Assembly: GCA_038757905.1 (NCBI GenBank)
Contig: JBCDGG010000005.1
Span: 1-64,000, forward strand
From: HLUCCA09 sp038757905
GTDB taxonomy: Bacteria; Pseudomonadota; Alphaproteobacteria; Rhodobacterales; Rhodobacteraceae
DNA: 64,000 bases
Direction: 5' to 3'
The position numbers and the translations under genes were made by a program. Shown here piece by piece: positions 16,336 through 24,536 of the stretch; position 1 is the first letter of the stretch; each line of letters begins with the position of its first letter. The notes beneath the pieces were generated by a model. The model was not told where the DNA came from. It did not search any database and saw nothing but the letters and a program-made list of their open reading frames with translations.

Positions 16336-17535
16336 TTAGCTTGCCGTGGCCGTCTGTTCGGCGCGGTAGGCCGCAACCACGTCACCCATACGTCTCATCG
16401 CGATCCGGATCCGGTCCACCGGCTGGGTCATCGACATCCGCACGAAATCGTCGGTGTGATCGCCGTAGATCGTGCCGGGGTAGATCATCACCCGTCCCTC
16501 TGCGAGCAGTCGCTGGCAGAACGCGCTGGCGGTGATCCCAAGGCCGAGGCTCGCGACATTGGCGTAGACGTAGAACGCGCCCTGCGGCTCGGCATAGCCC
16601 ATGCCCATCGCGTCGAGCCCCTCCAGAATGGCGCGTCGGCGCGCGTCATAGGTCTGGCGCATCTCTTCCACGCAGTCCTGCGCGCCGGTCATCGCCGCGA
16701 GGGCGGCGTGCTGGCTGACGGCGGCGGTGGAGATTGCGAAGGCATGATTGACCTCGGACATCGGCGCGATCAGCGCGCGGGGGCCGGCCAGATAGCCGAT
16801 CCGCCAGCCTGTCATGGCATAGGCCTTGGAAAAGCCCGAGAGGGTGATCGTGCGCTGCTTCATGTCGGGCAGCGAGGCCACGGGCAGCACGGTGTTGTTT
16901 CCGAAGGTCAGGCGGGCATAGATCTCGTCCGAGATGACGATCAGGTCGTGTTTCCGGGCCAGCTCCGCGATCTTCTGCACTTCCGAGGGCGGCGTGACGG
17001 TTCCGGTCGGGTTGTTGGGGTTGATCAGGACGAGGATCTTCGACCGCGCGGTGATATGCGGGGCGATCATCTCGGCCGTCAGGGTAAAGTTCGTCTCCAT
17101 CGTCATGGGGATCTTCACGATGGTCGCGTCCGACATCTCGGCCGCCTGCTGGTAGGGGTTGTAGCCGGGGCAGGGCACGATGATCTCGTCGCCCGGATTG
17201 AGCAGCGAGAGCGCGATGATGAACATCCCCTGCTGCCCGCCGGGCGTGATCATGATCTCGTCCACCCCGTAATCGGCCCCGCCATACTGGCGGATGTTGT
17301 CCGCGATGGCGGCCCGGAGCGGTTCGATCCCCAGGGGGTGCGTGTAATGGGTGGCGCCGTTGGCCAGCGCTTCCTGCCCGGCCTTGACGATATGGGCGGG
17401 CGTGTCGAGATCGGGGTCGCCCCGGCCCATGCGGATCACATCGTCGAGCCCGTTGGCGATGTCGAGCATCTTGGTGATGAGCGCCCCGTCCGAAAGCTTG
17501 ACGCGGCTGGCGAGGCGGGGGTCGAGGTCTGTCAT
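16336..17535 (-). CDS. Pyridoxal-phosphate aminotransferase, class I/II
   Basis: Fold-type I aminotransferase, 399 residues. NPNNPTG is at residues 172-178, the cofactor Asp203 is in ISDEIY, the Schiff-base Lys237 is in SGFSKAYAMTGWR, and the substrate-carboxylate arginine lies near the C-terminus. Probable cytoplasmic amino-group transfer on an amino acid released by the cluster's hydrolases. It aligns without gaps over its first 250 residues with the aminotransferase at 24537-25718, so the two are cluster paralogues. GAGGAAG lies about 9 bases before the ATG; the upstream M32 stop is 13 bases away. Confidence 0.92.
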   Translation of the reverse strand: MTDLDPRLASRVKLSDGALITKMLDIANGLDDVIRMGRGDPDLDTPAHIVKAGQEALANGATHYTHPLGIEPLRAAIADNIRQYGGADYGVDEIMITPGGQQGMFIIALSLLNPGDEIIVPCPGYNPYQQAAEMSDATIVKIPMTMETNFTLTAEMIAPHITARSKILVLINPNNPTGTVTPPSEVQKIAELARKHDLIVISDEIYARLTFGNNTVLPVASLPDMKQRTITLSGFSKAYAMTGWRIGYLAGPRALIAPMSEVNHAFAISTAAVSQHAALAAMTGAQDCVEEMRQTYDARRRAILEGLDAMGMGYAEPQGAFYVYANVASLGLGITASAFCQRLLAEGRVMIYPGTIYGDHTDDFVRMSMTQPVDRIRIAMRRMGDVVAAYRAEQTATAS

Positions 17536-17548
17536 GCGGCGCGCTTCC

Positions 17549-19075
17549 TCAGGCCAGGGCGTAGATATCGGAGAACTTGCGCGTCAGATGCGCGATGTAG
17601 GGCTCCGGGTCGAGCGTGCGGCCGGTCGCCTTCTCCAGTAATTCGTCGCGCGAGAAGCGGCGCCCGTGCTGTGCCACGTGCTCCGTCATCCAGGTGCGCA
17701 GGGGGGTGTATTTGCCGGCATCCAGCCCCTCCTGCACTTCCGGAACGGCGGACGTCGCCGTCTCGAAGAGCTGTGCGGCCATGATGTTGCCGATGGTGTA
17801 ATTGCAGAACGTCCCGATCTGACCGGAGGACCAGTGCACGTCCTGCAGCACGCCCTGGGCGTCGTCGGGCACGTCGACGCCGAGGTATTCCTTCATCGCC
17901 GCGTTCCACGCTTCCGGCAGGTCGGCGACCTGCAGCGAACCGTCGACCAGCTGTGCCTCCAACTCGCAGCGCAGCATGATGTGGAAGTCGTAGGTCAGCT
18001 CGTCCGCCTCCACCCGGATGAAGCTCGGCTCGGACCGGTTCACAGCGCGATAGAACTCCTCCTCCGACACGTCGTCCAGAAGGCCGGGATAGACGGCGCG
18101 GATGTCGCCCATGTGGTTGGCCCAGAACGCGCGGCTGCGCCCCACATGGTTCTCCCACAGGCGCGACTGGCTTTCATGGGCGCCGAAGCTGACGCCACCG
18201 ACGGCATAGAGGCTGATGAGGTCGGTCGCGAGCGGCGTGCGGGTATAGGCCGGATCCACCCCCTGTTCGTACATGCCGTGCCCGGCCTCGTGCAGCGCCC
18301 CGAAGAGCGACATCGGCATGTAGCTCTCGGACACGCGCGTCGTGATGCGCACGTCGTTGCGCGTGAAAGAGATCTCGAAGGGGTGAACGGTCGTGTCGAG
18401 CCGCCCCCTGTCCAGATCGTAGCCGACAGTCTCGGCCATCGAGAGGGCAAAGGCCATCTGCGCGTCGGCGGGAAACCTGCGGAGCAGGAAGTCCGACCGG
18501 GGTTTCTCCGCCTCGGCGATGGCACGCACCAGCGGCAGCATCCCCTCGCGCAGGCGGGCAAACAGCGTGTCGAGCCCCGCCTTGGTTGTCCCGGGTTCGA
18601 ACCGGTACATCAGCGCGTCGTAGGGGTGATCGGCATAGCCGATGGCCTGCGCCATCTCGCGGTTGATCTCGACCATCGTGGTCAGCGCGTCGGAGAAGAG
18701 CGCAAAGTCGGCCTTTTCGCGGGCCTCGGCCCAGACCTCATGCGCGGCGGAGCCGAGTTCCGTTTTGCGGTGCAGGAGCTCCGCCGGGATGCGCTCGTGA
18801 TAGCCGATCGCTTCGCGCACCTGGGCCACGATCCGCGCCTCGGGGCTGTCCGCGGGCTTGCCGGAGACCTCCGCCTCGGCCCCCTCCAGCGCGCGCTTGG
18901 CCTCGTCGGAGCACAGCAGGTTGCGCGCCGCAACGGCGAGGGTGGCCAGCTGCTTCGAGCGGGTCTCGCTGCCGCCCTTGGGCATCATCGTGCGCGCGTC
19001 CCACGACAAGACCGAGCCGGCGTTCAGGAAGTCGTTGACCCGGCCCATAACCTCCAAAAGCGCGGCGTAGCTCAT
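17549..19075 (-). CDS. M32 family metallocarboxypeptidase (Taq carboxypeptidase type)
   Basis: Zinc carboxypeptidase of family M32, 508 residues, normal length and cytoplasmic. The zinc motif HEAGH is at 262-266 with the third ligand in GAHESQSRLWENH (His300, Glu301), and the family motifs HPFE (231-234) and DVRITTRV (241-248) are present. It removes C-terminal residues from short peptides with broad specificity. The ATG at 19075 has AAGGAGG 10 bases upstream; the frame is open upstream but without family sequence. It is the first gene of the leftward eleven-gene operon, next to the shared operator at 19189-19200. Confidence 0.94.
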   Translation of the reverse strand: MSYAALLEVMGRVNDFLNAGSVLSWDARTMMPKGGSETRSKQLATLAVAARNLLCSDEAKRALEGAEAEVSGKPADSPEARIVAQVREAIGYHERIPAELLHRKTELGSAAHEVWAEAREKADFALFSDALTTMVEINREMAQAIGYADHPYDALMYRFEPGTTKAGLDTLFARLREGMLPLVRAIAEAEKPRSDFLLRRFPADAQMAFALSMAETVGYDLDRGRLDTTVHPFEISFTRNDVRITTRVSESYMPMSLFGALHEAGHGMYEQGVDPAYTRTPLATDLISLYAVGGVSFGAHESQSRLWENHVGRSRAFWANHMGDIRAVYPGLLDDVSEEEFYRAVNRSEPSFIRVEADELTYDFHIMLRCELEAQLVDGSLQVADLPEAWNAAMKEYLGVDVPDDAQGVLQDVHWSSGQIGTFCNYTIGNIMAAQLFETATSAVPEVQEGLDAGKYTPLRTWMTEHVAQHGRRFSRDELLEKATGRTLDPEPYIAHLTRKFSDIYALA

Positions 19076-19188
19076 CGCGAAAAAGCCTCCTTCACAGCAG
19101 CTAAGGGCATTCCGGCAGCGGGCCGGACGGGGCGCCTGCACGGTGCTTGACACGCACTATTGCGCGTGCGACGGATCTCGACAAGCAC

Positions 19189-19200
19189 AATGTCGACAAT
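19189..19200 (-). promoter_or_regulatory. Putative GntR operator, site B, in divergent promoter region
   Basis: On the minus strand this reads ATTGTCGACATT, identical to the site upstream of the GntR gene. It lies in the 207-base region between the M32 gene and the first DUF4438-like gene, 114 bases from the former start and 82 from the latter. It could therefore control both enzyme operons. Operator role is inferred from recurrence and position. Confidence 0.65.
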
Positions 19201-19282
19201 CTACTGATGGCAAGCCGCTCCGGGCGAGTCAAACCAAATCACCGCCCATTGCGCCGCGGTTCACGCGGGAAAGGAGGCCGCA

Positions 19283-20161
19283 TTGACGGGATCAGAAGGC
19301 CATTCTCTGGCCACGAACGAAAGCACGTTGGTCGAAATGGCGGTGTCCGCCATTGTGACGACACCGGCCGTGCGCCCGGGCCAGTACATCCCCCATCCCG
19401 ATGGCACGGGTGCGGTTCTGCCGGGCATGTACGGGATCACCTACAACGTGCGCTGCGGCGACCGGGCCTTTGGTTGGGCCGGCGATCATGTCGAGCCCGG
19501 CGTGTCCATCGACGATGACGGGCATTCCGGCCGCCACCACGCGCTGCACTACCTCAACTGCATCGGCAACGACGCCATGGTCACCTCCGGCATGGCCGCG
19601 GGCGCCACGGGGACGGTGATCGGGGAACATGCCCGCATCCTCGTGCAGTTCGACGCCGAGGCCCATGCCCTTATGGCGCCGGGCGACCGGGTTCAGGTGA
19701 TGACCAGGGGCCAGGGCCTGACGCTGCGCGACTATTCGGGCGTCGCGCTCAAGAAGATGAGCCCGCGCCTGTTTCACGCCATGGGCATCACCGAGGCCGA
19801 CGGGCGGCTGCAGGTGAAAGCCGCCGTCGAACTGCCGATCCGCATCATGGGATCGGGGGCGGAGCTGAACTCCGAATATGTCGATCAGGATCTGATGTCG
19901 GGCGACCGGGCGCTGATGGCAGAGTTGGGGATCGACAAGATGCGGCTGGGCGACATTATCGCGATCCGCCATGCCGATCATCACTGGGGCCGCTCCTATC
20001 GCGAGGGCGCCGTGTCGATCTGCATCTGCATCCATGGCGACAGCATCATGACGGGCCATGGCCCCGGCATCCTGACGCTGATGACCGCGCGCGCGGGCGA
20101 GATCGACTTCACCCTCGATCCGTCCGCCAATCTTGCCGACCTCCTCAAGCTGGGAGCCTGA
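19283..20161 (+). CDS. DUF4438-like protein, first of a tandem pair
   Basis: Protein of 292 residues that I recognise as resembling the DUF4438 family, for which I know no assigned function. Shared with its neighbour are YNVRCGDRAFGWAGDHVEPGVS, a GNDAMVTSGMAAG segment, DKMRLGDIIAI and a C-terminal GPGILTLMT. There is no signal peptide or membrane segment. The start is a TTG at 19283, chosen because a full AAGGAGG (19271-19277) sits 5 bases before it; the first in-frame ATG, 18 codons later, has no ribosome-binding site. It heads the rightward eight-gene operon. A role with the hydrolases is implied by position only. Confidence 0.75.
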   Translation: MTGSEGHSLATNESTLVEMAVSAIVTTPAVRPGQYIPHPDGTGAVLPGMYGITYNVRCGDRAFGWAGDHVEPGVSIDDDGHSGRHHALHYLNCIGNDAMVTSGMAAGATGTVIGEHARILVQFDAEAHALMAPGDRVQVMTRGQGLTLRDYSGVALKKMSPRLFHAMGITEADGRLQVKAAVELPIRIMGSGAELNSEYVDQDLMSGDRALMAELGIDKMRLGDIIAIRHADHHWGRSYREGAVSICICIHGDSIMTGHGPGILTLMTARAGEIDFTLDPSANLADLLKLGA

Positions 20162-20164
20162 CCC

Positions 20165-21043
20165 ATGAGTGTTGCCACCAACGCCGCCGATATCGTCTGT
20201 GTCTCCGTCGCCGGAAAGGTCGCGAACCCGGTCCTGTCGGGTCTGCCTGCCGAGCCCTACCGGCTCGACGCCGATGGCCGCGCCTTCCTGTGGCCGACCT
20301 TCGGCGGCATCGTCTACAACGTCTCCTGTGGGGACAGCGCGTTCGGTTGGTCGGGCGATTGCGTGCATCCCTCGGTCAGCATCTCGCACCCCGACGCCAA
20401 CAAGAACCGCGGGCTCAACGTCTTTGCCTGCGTGGGAAATGAGGCAATGATCGTGAGCGGGGCGGCGAAGGGCGAAAAGGGCGTCGTCACCGGCAAGTCC
20501 GGCCGCTTCTCCGAACAGGTGATCATTCATTTCCCCGTAGATGTGCGCCGCAAGATCGCGGTGGACGATCAGATCCTCGTCAAAGCCGAGGGGGTGGGGC
20601 TGGCATTGCCGGAGTTTCCGGAGATCACGTTCAAATCCCTCTCGCCCGCCTTGTTCGACGCGCTGCCCAAGACGGTGGAAGACGGTGTGCTGAAGATGGG
20701 CGTCACCGCCTCCGTCCCGCCGCATATGATCGGGGCCGGGCTGGGCCTGACCTCCGAAGGCGGCTCGCTGCATATCCAGTCGACCGACCGTGCGGAGCTT
20801 GCCGCGCAAGGGCTCGACAAGCTGCGCCTTGGCGACGTGGTCGCGCTCCAGGACACCGACAGCCGCTACAACCACGGCTATCTGCGCGGCGCGATGAGCA
20901 TCGGCATCGTCGGGCAGACGGACGGGCCGCGCGCGGGCTACGGCCCGGGCCTGACCATCGTGATGACGTCGCCCACGGGGCAGCTCGGCTCCCATGCCGC
21001 GCCGGAGGCCAACATCGCCGACATCCTCGGCCTGACGGCATGA
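20165..21043 (+). CDS. DUF4438-like protein, second of a tandem pair
   Basis: Paralogue of the preceding gene with exactly the same length, 292 residues. Conserved blocks include YNVSCGDSAFGWSGDCV, a GNEAMIVSGAAKG segment, DKLRLGDVVAL and GPGLTIVMT. Elsewhere the two differ clearly, for example in the N-terminal 40 residues and the middle region, so they probably have separate jobs or form a heteromer. The ATG at 20165 follows a GGGAG and starts 3 bases after the upstream stop; its stop overlaps the next start in ATGA. Function unknown. Confidence 0.75.
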   Translation: MSVATNAADIVCVSVAGKVANPVLSGLPAEPYRLDADGRAFLWPTFGGIVYNVSCGDSAFGWSGDCVHPSVSISHPDANKNRGLNVFACVGNEAMIVSGAAKGEKGVVTGKSGRFSEQVIIHFPVDVRRKIAVDDQILVKAEGVGLALPEFPEITFKSLSPALFDALPKTVEDGVLKMGVTASVPPHMIGAGLGLTSEGGSLHIQSTDRAELAAQGLDKLRLGDVVALQDTDSRYNHGYLRGAMSIGIVGQTDGPRAGYGPGLTIVMTSPTGQLGSHAAPEANIADILGLTA

Positions 21044-22128
21044 GCCAACGGATCCCCATGACGAACGTGGACCGCGCGCAATTGCGGTCCTTTGTGGCGG
21101 AGGGGTTCGAGGCGCTGGGCCTGACGGCAGAGGATGCAGGGATCTTCGCCGATGCGCTGATCTTTTCCGAGTTGCGGTTTCATCCGGGGCAGGGGCAGGG
21201 CGTGGCCCGTCTCCGCCGGTATCAGGAGCGGATCGGCAAGGGCGAGGTCGATCCCCGCGCGGGGTGGTCCGTCGTCAAGGAGGGGCAGGCGCTGGCGCTG
21301 GTGGACGCCCATAACGGGATCGGCACGGTCGCAGCGGCCAAGGCCATGCGGCTGGCCATCGACAAGGCGAAAGAGGGTGGAATCGGCACGGTCATCGTGC
21401 GCAACTCCACCCATTTCGGCTCCAGCGCGGTCCATGCCTGCCAAGCGCTCGATCACGGCTGCCTTGGCGTCGCGATGACCAATGCGGGCCCGGAAATGGC
21501 GCCCTGGGGCGGGCGCGAAGGGGTGACCGGCACCAACCCGTGGTCCATCGCCGCCCCGTCGGACAAGGGCTTTCCGGTGGTGCTCGACATCGCTCTGACG
21601 ACCGCCGGCAAGGGCATGATGAAGTGGCACGCACGCGAGGGGCGCCCCATGCCACTCGACTGGGCGCTGACGCCCGAGGGCGAGGAAACCGATGATCCCG
21701 CCGCCGCAATGGCGGGCGCATTGCTGGGGATCGGCGGGCACAAGGGATACGGGCTCGCCTTCGTGACCGAGGCGCTGACCGGGGTTCTGTCGGGCGGCGG
21801 CTTCGGCCTGACGCCCTATGCCGATCCCAAGAAGCTGGATGTCTCCCATTGTCTGCAGGCCATCGACATCTCGTGGTTCATGGACCCGGCCGACTATGCC
21901 CAGCGCATGGGCGCGTTCGTGGACATGTGCAAATCGCGCGCGCTGCGCCCCGGGTTCGACGAGATCCTCGTGCCGGGCGAGCAGGAGGCGCGGCGCATCG
22001 CGGCGAAATCGGCCGCCGGCGTTCCGCTCGACGACCTCGTCCTGGCGGACCTGCAGGCGCTCGGTGCGGAGCTTGGCCTGAAGACGACGCTCGACCCTTT
22101 GGGCGTCTATACCGGGGCCACCCTATGA
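21040..22128 (+). CDS. Ldh-family (malate/L-lactate/ureidoglycolate dehydrogenase type) oxidoreductase
   Basis: NAD(P)-dependent dehydrogenase of the YlbC/AllD/malate dehydrogenase type, 362 residues, not related to classical lactate dehydrogenase. Visible marks are RFHPGQGQGVARL (substrate arginine region), the catalytic histidine in NSTHFGSSAVHA, and GGHKGYGLAFVTEAL. Family members oxidise 2-hydroxy acids such as ureidoglycolate, malate or lactate. Given the AllA-type and allantoinase-type neighbours, a 2-hydroxy-acid or ureidoglycolate-like substrate is plausible. The start overlaps the upstream stop (ATGA). Confidence 0.88.
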   Translation: MSQRIPMTNVDRAQLRSFVAEGFEALGLTAEDAGIFADALIFSELRFHPGQGQGVARLRRYQERIGKGEVDPRAGWSVVKEGQALALVDAHNGIGTVAAAKAMRLAIDKAKEGGIGTVIVRNSTHFGSSAVHACQALDHGCLGVAMTNAGPEMAPWGGREGVTGTNPWSIAAPSDKGFPVVLDIALTTAGKGMMKWHAREGRPMPLDWALTPEGEETDDPAAAMAGALLGIGGHKGYGLAFVTEALTGVLSGGGFGLTPYADPKKLDVSHCLQAIDISWFMDPADYAQRMGAFVDMCKSRALRPGFDEILVPGEQEARRIAAKSAAGVPLDDLVLADLQALGAELGLKTTLDPLGVYTGATL

Positions 22129-22138
22129 GCCCCCATCC

Positions 22139-23299
22139 GTGACGGAGCTGCGCCCCCTCCCGCCCGCGTTCTTCGCCCGCGCCCGCGACCGACTGCGCGC
22201 CCGGGCCGTTGCGGCGGGGCTCGACGGGCTGCTTCTTCTGCGCGCGCCGAACCTGGCCTACGCGACCGGGCTGTTCCTGTCCGCCAACGAGCGCCCGATG
22301 GGCGTGTGGCTGCCGGTGGCGGGCGCGCCGATCCTGATGCTGCCGGATCTGGAGCGCGAGAACGCCGAAGGCACCGGGCTGACGGATCTGCGTTTCTATG
22401 ACGAGTTTCCGGGCGACGTGCCGCCCGTCCTGTGGATGCTGGACCAGATCGGACAGAAGGCCATCGCCGTCGACCAGCTCGACGCCGCGCTCCTCGACGC
22501 GGCGCGGGCGCGTCTGAAACGGCTGGATCTGGTGGATCACGCCATGGCGGCGCGCGCGGTGAAGGAGCCCGAGGAGATCGCCCTGACCCGCGAGGCGGCG
22601 AGGTTTGCCGATCTCTTCCTGACACGCCTGCATCGCGCCGCGGCCGACATCATCGCCCAGGGCGGGACGGAGGCCGATCTGATGGCCGACGCCATGGCCC
22701 ATGCCCGCGCCGCCCTGATGGACACCCACAAGGCGGCTTTTGCGGGCACGCCCATGGGCATCACCGCCTCGGTCCATTCCGGGCCGCGTGCCGCCTTGCC
22801 CCACGGCGCCGTTCTGGAACGCCAGCCGCGCGCGGGCGAAACCCTGATCGCCGGGATCGGCGCCAGCCTCGGCGGCTATCACGCCGAGAGCGGCGCGACC
22901 TTCACGCTGGGCGGACAGACAGCCGAGCAAACGCGGATCATGCGCGCCATGGCGGCGTGCAACGATGCGGCCATCGCCGCCTGCGCGCGCGGCGTGGCGT
23001 GCCGGGAGGCCAACACCGACGCGATGGCGGCCTTGCACGAGGCCGGTCTGGGCGAGGCCATCCGGCACCGCATCGGCCACGGGATGGGGCTGGAAGGGCA
23101 CGAGGCCCCCTGGCTCGCGCCCGGGGACGACACGCGGATCGCCACAGGCATGGTCTTTTCGAACGAACCCGGCATCTACCGTCCGGGCCTGGACGGCTAT
23201 CGCACCATCAACACCATGATCGTCACCGAAACGGGGGTCGACGTTCCGTCCCGTTTCCAGTCCGACACGCCCATCGCGGCGCGTGTCATCCCACTCTGA
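22139..23299 (+). CDS. M24 family metallopeptidase-like protein (Xaa-Pro type)
   Basis: Pita-bread-fold protein of family M24, 386 residues: creatinase-like N-domain (1-135) and catalytic-type C-domain. His314 (RIGHGMGLEGHE), Glu343 (SNEPGIY) and Glu364 (VTETG) occupy normal metal-ligand positions. The first Asp position (expected around GIGASLGGY, 239-247) has no Asp, and the second is Glu250 instead of Asp. It may therefore bind metal differently or act without it, as creatinase does. The start is GTG 22139, ten bases after the upstream stop; the ATG overlapping that stop runs straight into a stop. No clear ribosome-binding site. Confidence 0.85.
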   Translation: MTELRPLPPAFFARARDRLRARAVAAGLDGLLLLRAPNLAYATGLFLSANERPMGVWLPVAGAPILMLPDLERENAEGTGLTDLRFYDEFPGDVPPVLWMLDQIGQKAIAVDQLDAALLDAARARLKRLDLVDHAMAARAVKEPEEIALTREAARFADLFLTRLHRAAADIIAQGGTEADLMADAMAHARAALMDTHKAAFAGTPMGITASVHSGPRAALPHGAVLERQPRAGETLIAGIGASLGGYHAESGATFTLGGQTAEQTRIMRAMAACNDAAIAACARGVACREANTDAMAALHEAGLGEAIRHRIGHGMGLEGHEAPWLAPGDDTRIATGMVFSNEPGIYRPGLDGYRTINTMIVTETGVDVPSRFQSDTPIAARVIPL

Positions 23300-23309
23300 G
23301 GAGGCCCCG

Positions 23310-24536
23310 ATGCCCGAACCGCCCGCCTGGCACTATCAGAAGATCACCAAGCCGATGTTCGAGGCTGCCCCGGTCGATACGGTGTTCTTCGGGCGCGTCC
23401 TGACCGCGGTGGGCGACGAGATCATCGAAGTCGGGTTCGTGCACCTGAAGGACGGCAAGATCGCCGCGGTCGGCGCCCGGTCGGACGCGCCTGAAGGGGC
23501 CGAGACGGTCGAGACGCATGGCAAGACCCTGATGCCCGGCATGATGAACTCCCACGCGCATCTGAGCTGGGACGGCATCCACGAACTGAGCCAGCAAAGC
23601 ATGTTCGACGCGCCGGAGATCCGCGCCTACAAGGCGGCGGGCAACATGATCAAGAGCCTGCGCGCCGGGATCACCCTGGTGCGCGATCTGGGGGTCCACA
23701 ACGCCAACCTCTTCGCCAAGCAGGCCGTGGCGCAGGGCATCTTTCCCGGGCCGCGCCTGCTCGTCTCGGGCGAGGCGATCATCCAGACAGGCGGCCACAC
23801 CTACTGGGTCTGTCGCGAGGCCTCCGGCGCCGACGAGATGCGCCGCGCCGTGCGCGAACAGGTCAAGGGCGGGGCGGATCTCATCAAGATCATGGCCTGT
23901 CACGACACGCTGGAGTTCACCGACGAGGAACTGCATGCGGTCATCGACGAGGCCCATCGCAACCGCATCCCGATCACCGCCCACGCCACCTACAACGACT
24001 GCATCAAGCGGGTGGCGGAGTTCGGGATCGACTGTATCGAGCATGGCGGCTCGATGACCGACGAGACGATCCAGGTGCTGCTCGACCGCAAGCTTCCGGT
24101 CGTCACCACGTTCTCGGCGCTTGTGATACAGGCCAACGAAGAGATCGCGCGCGCTTTCGGCATCCCCGAATGGAAGATCGCGGAGCGCAAGAAGGCCGTC
24201 GCCGACAAGACCCGCTTCGACGGGCTGGTGCGGGCGTCGAAGGCCGGCGTGCCCATCGTCTTCGGAACCGACGCGGGCAGCCCGGCGGTGGAGCACGACC
24301 GGATCGTGCCGGAGCTGGGCTTCATGGTCGAGGTCGGCGTCTGCCCCGACAACATGGATGCGCTGCGGGCGATTACGGCCCGCGCGGCGGTGCTGAACGG
24401 CTTTGGCGATACGCTGGGCACGCTGGAGGCCGGTAAGCTCGGCGACATGATCGTGGTCGACGGCAAGCCCGATCAGGATCTTGCGGCGCTAGAGCGGGTC
24501 GAGATGACGTTCATCGACGGCAAGAGGATGCACTGA
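23310..24536 (+). CDS. Metal-dependent amidohydrolase (imidazolonepropionase-like)
   Basis: Amidohydrolase-superfamily TIM-barrel enzyme, 408 residues. Metal-binding HxH is at His82/His84 in MNSHAHLSWDG. Further ligands are suggested by ITAHATYND and CIEHGG, and the catalytic Asp lies in FGTDAGSPAVEHD. No signal peptide. Related proteins of the imidazolonepropionase/prolidase-like group hydrolyse cyclic amides or dipeptides. The ATG at 23310 is supported by GAGGAG directly upstream; an earlier in-frame start would lie in the preceding gene. One of two amidohydrolase-superfamily members in this operon; the other is at 27133. Confidence 0.9.
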   Translation: MPEPPAWHYQKITKPMFEAAPVDTVFFGRVLTAVGDEIIEVGFVHLKDGKIAAVGARSDAPEGAETVETHGKTLMPGMMNSHAHLSWDGIHELSQQSMFDAPEIRAYKAAGNMIKSLRAGITLVRDLGVHNANLFAKQAVAQGIFPGPRLLVSGEAIIQTGGHTYWVCREASGADEMRRAVREQVKGGADLIKIMACHDTLEFTDEELHAVIDEAHRNRIPITAHATYNDCIKRVAEFGIDCIEHGGSMTDETIQVLLDRKLPVVTTFSALVIQANEEIARAFGIPEWKIAERKKAVADKTRFDGLVRASKAGVPIVFGTDAGSPAVEHDRIVPELGFMVEVGVCPDNMDALRAITARAAVLNGFGDTLGTLEAGKLGDMIVVDGKPDQDLAALERVEMTFIDGKRMH

